The notes beneath the pieces are model-generated. The model did not search any database. It was not told the origin of the DNA and saw only the letters and a list, made by a program, of their open reading frames with translations. A stretch of 33,500 bases of DNA, taken from positions 1-33,500 of the forward strand of contig CALFBG010000064.1 of assembly GCA_937951685.1 (NCBI GenBank), given 5' to 3'. A program made the translations under genes and the position numbers. The stretch is from an uncultured Saprospiraceae bacterium (GTDB lineage Bacteria; Bacteroidota; Bacteroidia; Chitinophagales; Saprospiraceae). Of this stretch, positions 1-8,385 are shown in pieces. How positions within the stretch are numbered: the first letter of the stretch is position 1; each line of letters begins with the position of its first letter.

Positions 1-141
1 GCAACCGAAGGTAAAGGCTTGTAAGTCAGGACGAAGCTCTTTTCGAGTTTCGCAGCCGTAGCTGCGGTGACGAGAAAAAGCTGAAGTACTGGATTGCAAT
101 GCTTTAGCTGTAGGTATTAAGATCTATTTTAAAACAACTTC
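1..141 (-). repeat. Partial copy of a TIR-bounded hairpin element
   Basis: Read on the minus strand, this starts with an inverted end of the GAAGTTGTTTTAAAA type at 141-127. After a 58-nt step comes a hairpin block (83-33) that opens CAGCTTTTTC and closes AAAAGAGCTTC, around a GC-rich core CGCAGC/GCTGCG. The copy at 9586-9745 has the same order and nearly the same spacing (56 nt to the block, block 49 versus 51 nt). By that model the other end lies about 20 bases outside the window, so the copy is cut by the edge. No open reading frame fits it. Confidence 0.6.
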
Positions 142-514
142 GGTCATTAATTGATCATCTAGTTAAGCTTGGACCATTTTTTTGTTGACCAAATAACTCC
201 AAACACTTACGGAAACGGAAACCATCAAATCTTCCGGAATAACTTCTGCCTGATATTCCAGTACTTAATGTACACTCTAGTTAGCAAGCTTTTTAATCAA
301 AAATTTGAATACTACTTTTCTGATATTTAAAAAAAAGTAAAACAACTTGTAAAGAAAATTTAGCCTGAGTAAAATTTAAAACTGAAAATACATTAATCAA
401 TTTGCTTGCTTTCCGCAAATGCAAGAGCATCAGGGCAGCATTGAAGCTGCAACGAAAGACCTTATTTGGAATCTTAAGAAATGATACGATTGGAATGCAA
501 GATGAGTATAAATA
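142..514. other. Intergenic stretch downstream of folC, no gene seen
   Basis: AT-rich sequence with no convincing reading frame on either strand. At 185-209 a short piece (TGACCAAATAA, then CACTTA) resembles the end of the 80-nt dispersed repeat at 3249-3328, but it is too short to call a third copy. A lone AAAACAACTT at about 340-349 resembles the inverted ends of the element family described at 1-141. No clear terminator for folC was found. Confidence 0.5.
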
Positions 515-1819
515 TTAAATTACCTCTCCTACCACAAAACTACTTCCCCCTACGTAAATGAAATCATGCACGCCCGCTTGCCGCTTCGCTGCCGCCAAAG
601 CTTCCTTTACCGAAGGATACGACTGTCCTTGCAAGCCAAAGGCTGCGGCTTGTTCCTGTAAACTTGTCGCAGCTAATGCGCGCGGGAGATCTGCTTTCGC
701 AAAATAATACTGTGCCGAGCTAGGAAAATGCTGCAACAACGCCGCAATGGATTTATCATTGACCATTCCCATGACAATATGAAGCTGTTTGTAGGGTAAA
801 TCCGCCAATTTTTTCATGGCAATCGCTAAACCAGCTTCGTTGTGAGCACTATCGGCAACAATCCGTGGCTGATTTTGCAATACTTGCCAACGTCCAATAT
901 AACTGGTAAGCGTTTTAAGATTTGCGAAGCCCGTTTCAATCTGCTGCAAATCAAGCTTAGTAGCGCCTTGTAAGCTTTCGAAAGTGATGATCGTTTGCAA
1001 AGCCGTGCAAAGGTTTTGTGCTTGAAAAGGACCGTGTAAATTTACAGCTAAAGCAGGAAATAGCACTTGCTCCCCTTGCTGGATTTTATAGTAACTATGC
1101 GTAGCGTCTTCGCGCAATAATGTTGCGGTTAACGCATCGGAAGCAAATATTAATTCAGCTTGTTTATCGGCTGCGGTAGCGGTAAAAACAGCCGTGGTCG
1201 CTGCTTGACGCTCTCCGATAATTACAGGAATTCCTTCTTTGATAATGCCCGCTTTTTCCTTCGCAATTAACGGCAAAGTATCCCCCAAAATATGCTGATG
1301 ATCCAAGCTTATATTAGTAATCACACTGAGTAAAGGCCGGATCACATTGGTAGCATCCAAGCGACCGCCCAATCCTGTTTCAATGACGGCAAAATCTACT
1401 TGTTGCTGCGCAAAATAATCAAAAGCCATCGCAACCGTTGCCTCAAAAAAAGAAGGCTGCAGCCTTGCAAAAAGCGCTTGGTGCTTTGCGACAAAATCAA
1501 TCACACTCGCTTGATCAATATATTGACCGTTGAGCTTAATCCGTTCCCTGAAATCTCGATAATGAGGAGAAGTGTACAAGCCCACCGTATATCCTTTAGC
1601 TTGTAAAACCGCACTAATAAGGTGCGCCGTTGAGCCTTTCCCATTCGTTCCCGCTAAGTGAATACTAGGAAATTTCTCTTGCGGTTGCCCCAATTCCTGA
1701 CAAAATGCAATGATGTTGCTTAAGTCATTTTTAAAGGCTGTTTTTCCTACTCGTTGGTACATCGGCAGTTCATCGTACAAAAAGCGCAAACTGGCAGCGT
1801 ATTTCTCTTTTAGCGTCAT
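515..1819 (-). CDS. folC: Bifunctional folylpolyglutamate synthase / dihydrofolate synthase
   Basis: Cytoplasmic ATP-dependent ligase that adds glutamate to dihydropteroate and to tetrahydrofolates, in folate synthesis and retention. The 434 residues match the family's usual length. Visible signatures are the Mur-ligase-type P-loop GTNGKGS at residues 57-63, the segment TSPHYRDFRERI that follows it, ETGLGGRLDATN in the central ATPase domain, the KEKAGIIK loop, and DSAHNEAG in the C-terminal ligase domain. The ATG at 1819 aligns with the normal N-terminus. It lies 280 bases downstream of the tonB-like gene on the same strand. This neighbourhood, exbB-exbD-tonB-folC, recurs in Bacteroidota as far as I know. 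A strong hairpin with a T-run sits between tonB and folC (2005-2049), so transcription is probably at least partly separate. Confidence 0.95.
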   Translation of the reverse strand: MTLKEKYAASLRFLYDELPMYQRVGKTAFKNDLSNIIAFCQELGQPQEKFPSIHLAGTNGKGSTAHLISAVLQAKGYTVGLYTSPHYRDFRERIKLNGQYIDQASVIDFVAKHQALFARLQPSFFEATVAMAFDYFAQQQVDFAVIETGLGGRLDATNVIRPLLSVITNISLDHQHILGDTLPLIAKEKAGIIKEGIPVIIGERQAATTAVFTATAADKQAELIFASDALTATLLREDATHSYYKIQQGEQVLFPALAVNLHGPFQAQNLCTALQTIITFESLQGATKLDLQQIETGFANLKTLTSYIGRWQVLQNQPRIVADSAHNEAGLAIAMKKLADLPYKQLHIVMGMVNDKSIAALLQHFPSSAQYYFAKADLPRALAATSLQEQAAAFGLQGQSYPSVKEALAAAKRQAGVHDFIYVGGSSFVVGEVI

Positions 1820-2004
1820 GGTTTTGTTGACTGTAAGTTTATTTTAGTCCTCTTATTTTTGATTTAATTGGTCTTGGTGCCTAATTTAGGTAATAACGAT
1901 TGGATCGTTGCCACTTGCCTGTTGGGTCTTCAACATTAGCGCCCAGAAAAATGCTTCATTCATTATGCTCTTTTTTATAAAAAATAAATCGACCAATAGA
2001 CTTC

Positions 2005-2049
2005 CACTAAAAAAGCCACCTCTAATTGTGAAATTAAAGATGACTTTTT
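2005..2049 (-). terminator. Strong hairpin terminator between tonB and folC
   Basis: Arms 2010-2027 and 2032-2049 form an 18-bp stem (three G-T wobbles) closed by a 4-nt loop. On the minus strand the stem is followed by a run of T (GGCTTTTTTAG). The other strand also carries a T-run, so it could work in both directions. It lies about 50 bases past the tonB stop, which makes it the natural end of the exbB-exbD-exbD-tonB transcript. Confidence 0.8.
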
Positions 2050-2100
2050 ATTTATCCTAGTAATATTCAATATTGTTGGGCAAGGAACAGGAACAAGTTT

Positions 2101-3096
2101 TTATTTTACTTTAAAATCGTAAGTAATTGTTCCACATTGCTTTTCTACACTTCCTTTTTTAAAGGTATATTTTTTAGCATTTGCTTCCGCCAATTTGATC
2201 AACTTTGCACTCGCCGAAGTCGATCCTCTCTGGGTATACTTTGCACTCACTACTCTACCGCTATCATCAATACAAACTTTTACCACGATCGTTCCGGTTT
2301 CCTGAGAATTATCCTTAATCCTAGGACCATTTCCACCTCGGTTTCCTAAACCACCCCCAATTTTTCCGGTTCCAGTGCTAATGCCATCTAAAATTTTAGA
2401 ATCTTCGTCTCCATTAGGGTCTCCCTGCGAACCAGGATTACCATTATCACCATTACCGTTGCCATTATTACCAAAAAGACCACCAATTTGATCCTTTAAA
2501 GCTTTAGCGTCCGCTTCTTTTTTCTTCTTTGCTTCTAGTGCTTTTTGCTTCGCTGCTGCTTCTGCCTTTTTCTTGGCATCTGCTGCTTTCTTCTTGGCGT
2601 CTGCTTCCGCTTTTTTCTTGGCATCGGCCGCTTTTTTCTTGGCGTCTGCTTCTTTCTTTTCTTTTCTTTCTTTTTCTAAAAGCTCCTTACGCTCTTTTTC
2701 TTTCTTTTTCTTTAAAGCGATTTCTTTAGAATTTTTATCTTCATTCACTTCTTTCTTTGGAACAGCTTCTTTCTCAACCGGCTTGGGCGCTTCGGGTTCA
2801 GGTTCAACCACTGGCTCTGGTTCGGGCTCGTCCTCTACTACTGGTTCGGGTTCATCCTCTTCCACCGTTTCTTCTGGAGGTGCCGCTTCAGCCAAAGCTT
2901 TTTCAGCTTGATTAGATCCTTCTCCAGCATCGGGTTCTCCAAAGCTCACTAAAATACCAGCCTGACCAGGAGGTGGATTTTCGTATTGCATGAATGGATA
3001 AAAAATCAATAGCAAGAAAATAATGTGAATGATAAAGCTTGCTATTTTACCGATTCGTTTGTCTTTTAATTCTTGAATACTTAAGCTCGCATCCAT
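2101..3096 (-). CDS. tonB: TonB-family energy transducer with TolA-like Lys/Ala stalk
   Basis: Inner-membrane protein that spans the periplasm to pass proton-motive energy from ExbB/ExbD to outer-membrane TonB-dependent receptors. I chose the ATG at 3096 (331 residues, starting MDASLSIQ) over one ten codons upstream, because the hydrophobic anchor then follows a normal short cytoplasmic tail. Order of parts: one transmembrane helix at about 18-38, a Pro/Glu-rich stretch (about 70-110), a Lys/Ala/Glu-rich stalk with repeated ADAKKKA units (about 115-205), a Gly/Asn linker (205-270), and a TonB C-terminal domain (about 272-331; GTIVVKVCIDDSGRV, ending ITYDFKVK) with two cysteines. The stalk recalls TolA, but the C-terminus is of the Bacteroidota TonB kind. 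It is last in the exbB-exbD-exbD-tonB cluster, 355 bases after the second exbD. Confidence 0.88.
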   Translation of the reverse strand: MDASLSIQELKDKRIGKIASFIIHIIFLLLIFYPFMQYENPPPGQAGILVSFGEPDAGEGSNQAEKALAEAAPPEETVEEDEPEPVVEDEPEPEPVVEPEPEAPKPVEKEAVPKKEVNEDKNSKEIALKKKKEKERKELLEKERKEKKEADAKKKAADAKKKAEADAKKKAADAKKKAEAAAKQKALEAKKKKEADAKALKDQIGGLFGNNGNGNGDNGNPGSQGDPNGDEDSKILDGISTGTGKIGGGLGNRGGNGPRIKDNSQETGTIVVKVCIDDSGRVVSAKYTQRGSTSASAKLIKLAEANAKKYTFKKGSVEKQCGTITYDFKVK

Positions 3097-3451
3097 AATG
3101 ATTAAATTTAATGTTCCGAAGAACAATGAAGCATATGATTATTTGAATGAAGTTGTTTTAAAATATAACCCTTGTATGAATTAGTAACGGAGAAAATCAC
3201 TTCTCGATTCTTTTTCTCTACTAATTTTATTTTTTTTAACACTTACTTGGTGCTCAATGGTTTTATTTGGTGGAAGTTTACTAAGCATTTATTCCGCTTT
3301 CTGCTGACCAAATAAATTCACTTAGAACCACTTATTTAATAGGAAAGTTTCACCCCAAACTTAAAAAACAGCTTGTGCCATAGTAAATGTGTATATAAGA
3401 GAAGATGCAAGCAAGCATTATTTTGGTGTACGCTTCGGCAGAAAAACGGCT
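3097..3451. other. Gap between exbD and tonB holding repeat sequence
   Basis: This is unusually long for a gap inside a four-gene cluster. It holds a GAAGTTGTTTTAAAAT motif at 3149-3164, like the inverted ends of the element at 9586-9745, and the full 80-nt dispersed repeat at 3249-3328. At 3361-3375 a degenerate TTAAAAAACAGCTT could be a matching right end, giving a possible 227-bp insertion (3149-3375). No coding potential was seen. Whether tonB has its own promoter here cannot be decided. Confidence 0.5.
3249..3328 (+). repeat. 80-nt dispersed repeat, copy A
   Basis: Begins GGTGCT and ends CACTTAGAAC. A 77-nt copy lies inverted at 18686-18762. By hand alignment about 67 of 81 columns agree, with a longest shared block ATTCCGCTTTCTGCTGAC. 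Both copies are in intergenic DNA, and neither has a reading frame. It is not obviously palindromic, so it does not look like a terminator. Confidence 0.75.
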
Positions 3452-3853
3452 TTATTCCTTTTCCATGGCGAGAATCGCATTAATATTATAACGCATGGCA
3501 AGGTCCATAACGAATACTACGTGTTCTGTTGGTATATTTTTGCCGGGAGAAATGGTGATGTCGAGTTTTTTCGACCCACTTTTCCGAGCAAGCCTTTTTA
3601 GCGCAGTTTCTAAATTCCCCTTAGATGTCTTCCGGCCATCCAAGTAATAAGTCCCGTCTCGTTTAATGGATACATCCGTAGGATCTTCTGAGCTCGTCGA
3701 TGCACTCGAAGAACCTGGTAATTTCAAATTCAAGGCATTAGGTGCCACCAAATTAGACGTTAGCATAAAGAAAATCAGCAATAGAAAAATGATATCCGTT
3801 AAGGAAGACATGCTAAATTCGGCGCTAACTTTATTTTTCTTTTTCAATCCCAT
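3452..3853 (-). CDS. exbD: ExbD/TolR-family biopolymer transport protein (second copy)
   Basis: 133 residues: short basic cytoplasmic tail, one transmembrane helix (SLTDIIFLLLIFFMLT, residues 17-32) carrying the family's essential proton-path aspartate at residue 20, then the periplasmic ExbD domain (about 45-133). The first 35 residues are almost identical to those of the upstream exbD, while the periplasmic parts have diverged strongly. This suggests a tandem duplication in which the channel-facing helix was kept and the partner-facing domain changed. Its start lies 10 bases after the first exbD stop, so the two are very likely co-transcribed and coupled. It works with ExbB and TonB in the inner membrane. 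Confidence 0.93.
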   Translation of the reverse strand: MGLKKKNKVSAEFSMSSLTDIIFLLLIFFMLTSNLVAPNALNLKLPGSSSASTSSEDPTDVSIKRDGTYYLDGRKTSKGNLETALKRLARKSGSKKLDITISPGKNIPTEHVVFVMDLAMRYNINAILAMEKE

Positions 3854-3863
3854 ACGACTCAGT

Positions 3864-4262
3864 TTATTGTCTAGCTTGTGTCGCTAAAATAGCCTTAACC
3901 TTAAGCTTTTTAGCGATATTCATCACTTTAACGACGTTTTCAAATGGGGTTCCTATTTCTGCCGCGATGGTAATGGTCGCGTTATTTTTATTTTCTGCTT
4001 TCGCTAATTCTACGGCGACGGCTCTTTCCAATTTTCCAAAAGACATATCCTTACCATTCAAGGAAAAAGTACCGTTCTTTTCAATCGCTACGGCGACCGA
4101 AGTAGGTGCAACCGTTTTGGAGTCTGATTCTGGCAAATCAAATGGTTTGATTTGTACAAAATTAGCGGTTAGCATGAAAAAGATCAATAACAGAAAGATG
4201 ATGTCCGTTAACGAGGACATGCTAAATTCTGCACTGACTTTATTTCTTTTTTTTAAACCCAT
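3864..4262 (-). CDS. exbD: ExbD/TolR-family biopolymer transport protein (first copy)
   Basis: 132 residues with the same plan as its neighbour: N-tail MGLKKRNKVSAEF, transmembrane helix with Asp20, and a periplasmic beta-alpha domain (about 45-132) containing ISPG-like spacing (TIAAEIGTPFENVVKVMNIA). It converts proton flow through the ExbB pentamer into TonB movement. It lies 111 bases downstream of exbB and 10 bases upstream of the second exbD. Two different ExbD proteins per ExbB are common in Bacteroidota gene clusters and may form a mixed dimer inside the ExbB ring, but that pairing is my inference. Confidence 0.93.
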   Translation of the reverse strand: MGLKKRNKVSAEFSMSSLTDIIFLLLIFFMLTANFVQIKPFDLPESDSKTVAPTSVAVAIEKNGTFSLNGKDMSFGKLERAVAVELAKAENKNNATITIAAEIGTPFENVVKVMNIAKKLKVKAILATQARQ

Positions 4263-4373
4263 ACTGCTTTATGTATCAGATGAAAGACTTTACTTAAGCT
4301 TTTCCAATTTCCTTACTCCTCTTTTGAAGGCTTCACTAGCGTAAGCAGGACAAAGGACAAGCACAAGCGTTCG

Positions 4374-5045
4374 TTAAGAAGGTTCTTGGAGTAAATCCAT
4401 AAATTCAACGGTCGTCCGTTCCATCTTAAAAACTACTTTCTCCACGTTGGCGACCAAGACGTTATATCCAACGAAAGCTAAAATACCAATAAATAAGCCC
4501 AAAGCAGTTGTAATCAATGCTTGATAGATACCACCGGCGAGTACATCTGGCGTTACATTTTGAGCCGTTGCCATTTCGTAGAATGCTAAGATCATTCCGG
4601 TCACTGTTCCGAAGAAACCAATCATCGGTGCGGCTCCGGCAATACTTGCTAAAGAAGATAGGTTTTTCTCTAGTTTAAATAATTCAAGATTTCCTACGTT
4701 TTCGATGGCGGCGTCGATATCGCGAAGTGGTTTACCAATTCGTTGTAATCCTTTCTCTACCATTCTAGCCGCGGGAGAATCAGTATTTTGACAAAGCGCT
4801 TTTGCGGCTTCAATACTGCCCGACTGAACATTAGATCTAATCTTATTCATAAAATCCTCATCAATCTGTCCTGCACGATTAATGTGTCGGTAACGCTCAA
4901 TAAAGATGTATAATCCAATCACCGACAATGCGATCAAGATTAATACAATTGCGATACCCAGTGGACCACCATTAATGATTACATCAAAAAAACTTTGAGA
5001 AGCTAAACCATCTTCTATATCTGGTTTCTGAAACAATAGAATCAT
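4374..5045 (-). CDS. exbB: MotA/TolQ/ExbB proton channel protein
   Basis: 223 residues with three hydrophobic segments: about 29-50 (GIAIVLILIALSVIGLYIFI), about 130-158 (AGAAPMIGFFGTVTGMI, the family signature) and about 168-200 (ALITTALGLFIGILAFVGYN). A charged cytoplasmic loop lies between the first two. This is the ExbB/TolQ layout. It forms the inner-membrane pentameric channel that houses ExbD. It is the first gene of the cluster and is followed by both exbD genes and tonB. No signal peptide precedes the first helix; the short acidic N-terminus is normal for the family. I found no full TAnnTTTG promoter box upstream. Confidence 0.95.
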   Translation of the reverse strand: MILLFQKPDIEDGLASQSFFDVIINGGPLGIAIVLILIALSVIGLYIFIERYRHINRAGQIDEDFMNKIRSNVQSGSIEAAKALCQNTDSPAARMVEKGLQRIGKPLRDIDAAIENVGNLELFKLEKNLSSLASIAGAAPMIGFFGTVTGMILAFYEMATAQNVTPDVLAGGIYQALITTALGLFIGILAFVGYNVLVANVEKVVFKMERTTVEFMDLLQEPS

Positions 5046-5708
5046 GAATTATTATTTTATTAGTTTATCAGTTTTGTTTTTCTTGCCGGTAAATCAACTG
5101 CGTAATCGCGTTGAGCTTTCGAAGTATTTGCATACAACGATAATTATGTGACGCAAATTATCAATTGAAAAACTAAAATTAAAGTTTTTTTAGCGATTTG
5201 TGCTTAAGAGCATGTTTTAATTTTCAGGATTGAGGTAAAATTGAGGAAATTTAATTTTGAACAAGGCAAAAAATGCAGGCGATGCAGCAGCATCGGCGAG
5301 GCTTTTTAACGAAGTGCAAAACTAAATTTGCCAATTATAACCAATTACTGAAAGTTCAAATATGATCTTAGCATGTTTTAATTTTCAGGATTAAGGTAAA
5401 ATTGAAGAAATTTAATTTTGAACGAGGCAAAGATTAAAACTATTTTTAAATTAGCTCGTTAAAGATTATAGGAGAATCTTTCTATTTGGAAACAGATATA
5501 CTCAGGAGGTTTAGGCACCATTAAGCGCATAATAAAAAGCTAAGCCTATTGTAAGCGGCGGCTCAACTCCATTCTACGTGGGGGAAAAATACTTTATCGC
5601 TATCAATTTAACTTTCGAAGCTTAATTTTTGCTCCTTTGGGTTCCACTACAAAAAGGAACGAGTACAACACTTTCAAACTAGACTTTTATTTTTACTTTT
5701 TTTTTGTA
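5046..5708. other. Long intergenic region between divergent exbB and fadN, repeat-rich
   Basis: With the fadN leader this gap is 757 bases, and no gene was found in it. The middle (5210-5431) is a duplicated, partly palindromic repeat described separately. The remainder is AT-rich and must hold the exbB promoter (minus strand) and the upstream part of the fadN promoter (plus strand). Confidence 0.55.
5210..5431. repeat. 61-nt direct repeat with an 83-nt imperfect palindrome
   Basis: The segments 5210-5270 and 5371-5431 match at 58 of 61 positions, offset by 161 bases. The first copy runs into an imperfect palindrome, 5247-5329. Its outer arms AAATTTAATTTTG and CAAAACTAAATTT pair at 12 of 13 positions and its centre is CGATGC-AGCA-GCATCG. 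The second copy keeps only the left arm, so it looks like a truncated or half-duplicated unit. No reading frame runs through it. A REP-like or hairpin RNA element is possible. Confidence 0.75.
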
Positions 5709-5802
5709 AATTTGTCTGTAGCGAAAATTCGCTAATCTATCTAAAGGGATAGATACTTCGATTTCATAAAATTATTTCATCAACCACTCATAAATTACAT
5801 AT
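5709..5802 (+). promoter_or_regulatory. fadN leader: -7 box and two inverted repeats
   Basis: TAAATTTG at 5709-5716 fits the Bacteroidota -7 consensus TAnnTTTG; no good -33 TTG was seen at the right distance. Immediately downstream is the perfect inverted repeat TAGCGAAAATTCGCTA (5721-5736, 7-bp arms), and then TATCTA/TAGATA arms at 5740-5745 and 5752-5757. An inverted repeat overlapping the likely transcription start is a typical repressor site, so it may be the operator for this fatty-acid degradation unit. No regulator gene is nearby, and I do not assign one. Confidence 0.45.
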
Positions 5803-8250
5803 ATGGATCAGATGCTCACTTCTGAAAAAACCAATACATCCGAGCACGCTAAGGGTCACCATAGCAGAAGGATTAAAAAAGTCGCCGTTTTAGGTTCTGG
5901 CGTAATGGGTTCGGGTATTGCCTGTCATTTTGCCAACATTGGTTTGGACGTTTTGATGCTAGATATTGTTCCTTTTGACCTCAAAGAAGAAGAAAAAGAC
6001 AATAAGCAAGCTAAAAATAGAATCGTCAATACAGCACTCAACGCTGCGATCAAGTCCAAAATGGCTGCCTTGTACGACAAAAAATTTGCGTCGAGAATTA
6101 CCACGGGGAACTTTGACGATGATTTTGAAAAGATTAGCGACTGTGATTGGATTATTGAAGTAGTGATCGAACGATTAGATATCAAAAAACAAATCTTCGA
6201 AAAAGTTGATCAATACCGTAAAGCAGGTGCTTTAGTTACTTCGAATACCTCGGGGATTCCAATCCATATGATGACCGACGGAAGATCAGCCGATTTTAAA
6301 GCACACTTCTGTGGAACACACTTTTTTAATCCACCGAGATACCTTCGGCTCTTCGAAGTCATCCCAACCTCAGATACCAAGCAGGAAGTAATTGACTTCC
6401 TGATGTACTATGGTGACGTTTACCTCGGTAAGCAAACCGTACTTTGTAAAGATACCCCCGCTTTTATCGGTAATCGAGTTGGCGTCTACGCAATGGCTAA
6501 GATTTATCAGTTAACCACTGAATTAGGACTCAGCATCGGAGAGGTTGATAAATTAACAGGACCTGCGCTGGGAAGACCCAAAACAGGAACCTTCCGGTTG
6601 GGCGATTTGGTTGGTCACGATACGGCTGCTAAAGTCATCCAAGGGATCAAAGATAATTGTCCTGACGATGAGCAAGCAGGTGCTTTTGAAATTCCTAAAT
6701 ACTTGCAATTCCTTTTGGATAATAAATTTTTAGGGAATAAAACCAAAAAAGGATTTTATCAGCGTACGCGAGAGAAAGACGAGAAGGGGCGTTCCATTAC
6801 TTTAGCGCTGAACTTAGAAACACTAGAATACGCTCCAACAACTCCGGTTAAATTGAAAAGTCTTGACGATGCGAAGCAAATCGAAAGTTTGCCAAGAAGA
6901 ATTAAGTCCTTATTCAACGCGGAAGATAAGGGTGGAGCTTTAGTGCGTCAATCTTTACTGGGTCTTTTTGCTTATGTTTCTAACCGTATTCCAGAAATCT
7001 CTGATAATCTCTACAGCATTGATGATGCATTGAAGGCTGGTTTTGCGTGGGAATTAGGGCCTTTCGAATATTGGGATGTCATTGGTATCGAAGAAGGCGT
7101 AAAATTAGCGGAAGAAAAAGGAGAAAAAATTGCAGCCTGGGTTAAAGATATGCTCGCAGCAGGACATACTAGTTTCTATAAAGTAACTAATGGTCAAAAG
7201 CAATATTACGATATCAATAGCAAGTCTTACCAAGCACTTCCCGGTGGAGACGGTTTCATCGTTTTGGACAATTACCGCGAACAAGCGCCCGTTCATAAAA
7301 CGACAGAAACTATTTTGCACGATATTGGAGATGGTGTACTTTGTTTAGAATTTACGAGCAAGATGAATACCATTGGAGAAGGTGTACTTCGTGGCATCAA
7401 CGAATCTATTCAAATTGCCGAAGAAGGCAACTGGCGAGGTTTGGTGATTGGTAACAATGCTACCAACTTTTCGGTAGGAGCAAATATCATGATGATTGCC
7501 ATGATGGCTTATCAGCAAGAGTTTGATGAGTTGAACATGGCTATTAATTTATTCCAGCAAACGACTATGCGTTGTCGCTATTCCAAAATTCCTGTAGTCG
7601 CTGCGACACAAGGTTTTGTTTTTGGTGGCGGTTGCGAAACGATCATGCATTGTGATGCAGCAGTCTGCGCAGCAGAATCCTACATTGGATTGGTAGAAGT
7701 TGGCGTTGGACTAATTCCCGGCGGTGGTGGAACCAAAGAATTTGCGCTACGCTTATCCGATTCTTTTTACGAAGGAGATGTACAAATTCCAAAACTCATT
7801 GAGCGCTTCAAAACGATTGCGATGGCGAACGTAGCTACTTCTGCTTACGAAGCAATGAACTTAGGCTATTTGAATGAAAAGGATAGCATTGTAGTCAATA
7901 CGCGTAGAAATATTGCGGAGGCAAAAGCGAAAGTACTAGACTTATCCCCCGATTATACGATGCCAAGTCAGCGCAAAGACATCACCGTACTTGGAAGAAC
8001 CGGTTTAGGTGCTTTATATACTGCTGCCAATGAGTTGATGTTAGGTCGTTACGCTTCGGAGCATGATATCAAAATTGCGAAGAAAGTTGCCTACGTTTTA
8101 TGTGGTGGAGATTTGACGGGTGTACAAAAAGTTTCTGAACAATATTTACTGGACATTGAGCGAGAAGCTTTCCTTAGCCTTTGCGGCGAACAAAAAACAT
8201 TGGAAAGAATTCAGCATATGTTGCAAACGAATAAGCCGTTGAGAAACTAA
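5803..8250 (+). CDS. fadN: 3-hydroxyacyl-CoA dehydrogenase / enoyl-CoA hydratase (FadN type)
   Basis: Bifunctional beta-oxidation enzyme that hydrates trans-2-enoyl-CoA and oxidises 3-hydroxyacyl-CoA with NAD. The dehydrogenase comes first and the crotonase domain last, the order of Bacillus FadN and opposite to E. coli FadB/FadJ. Residues: Rossmann motif GSGVMG 31-36; THFFNPP with catalytic His173 and Glu185; dehydrogenase C-terminal domains to about 465; crotonase domain about 500-760 with Glu612 (FGGGCE) and Glu632 (GLVEVG), the two catalytic glutamates, and the loop IPGGGGTKE. At 815 residues it is near family length. The thiolase gene follows after 135 bases, giving two consecutive beta-oxidation steps. 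No acyl-CoA dehydrogenase or ligase gene is adjacent in the window. Confidence 0.94.
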   Translation: MDQMLTSEKTNTSEHAKGHHSRRIKKVAVLGSGVMGSGIACHFANIGLDVLMLDIVPFDLKEEEKDNKQAKNRIVNTALNAAIKSKMAALYDKKFASRITTGNFDDDFEKISDCDWIIEVVIERLDIKKQIFEKVDQYRKAGALVTSNTSGIPIHMMTDGRSADFKAHFCGTHFFNPPRYLRLFEVIPTSDTKQEVIDFLMYYGDVYLGKQTVLCKDTPAFIGNRVGVYAMAKIYQLTTELGLSIGEVDKLTGPALGRPKTGTFRLGDLVGHDTAAKVIQGIKDNCPDDEQAGAFEIPKYLQFLLDNKFLGNKTKKGFYQRTREKDEKGRSITLALNLETLEYAPTTPVKLKSLDDAKQIESLPRRIKSLFNAEDKGGALVRQSLLGLFAYVSNRIPEISDNLYSIDDALKAGFAWELGPFEYWDVIGIEEGVKLAEEKGEKIAAWVKDMLAAGHTSFYKVTNGQKQYYDINSKSYQALPGGDGFIVLDNYREQAPVHKTTETILHDIGDGVLCLEFTSKMNTIGEGVLRGINESIQIAEEGNWRGLVIGNNATNFSVGANIMMIAMMAYQQEFDELNMAINLFQQTTMRCRYSKIPVVAATQGFVFGGGCETIMHCDAAVCAAESYIGLVEVGVGLIPGGGGTKEFALRLSDSFYEGDVQIPKLIERFKTIAMANVATSAYEAMNLGYLNEKDSIVVNTRRNIAEAKAKVLDLSPDYTMPSQRKDITVLGRTGLGALYTAANELMLGRYASEHDIKIAKKVAYVLCGGDLTGVQKVSEQYLLDIEREAFLSLCGEQKTLERIQHMLQTNKPLRN

Positions 8251-8385
8251 TTAGATACTTTGACGAAGCCGAAAAGTCAACTACAATCGTTCCTTTTCGT
8301 GCAAAAAAAAGTATCCTCATTAATCGCGAGTCGAATGAGCTGACAAGCCGCTACACTCGCTTTCAAAATTATAAATCAAATTAAA

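Noticed and set aside
2560..2660. Short tandem DNA repeats that might suggest a CRISPR or satellite
   Set aside because: They are in-frame repeats coding ADAKKKA-type units of the TonB stalk; there are no spacers of constant length and no cas genes.
2529..2911. Plus-strand frames of 66 and 112 codons, Ser/Phe/Leu-rich, opposite the tonB gene
   Set aside because: They are the complement of the Lys/Ala/Glu-rich stalk; the low-complexity codons read backwards keep frames open by chance.
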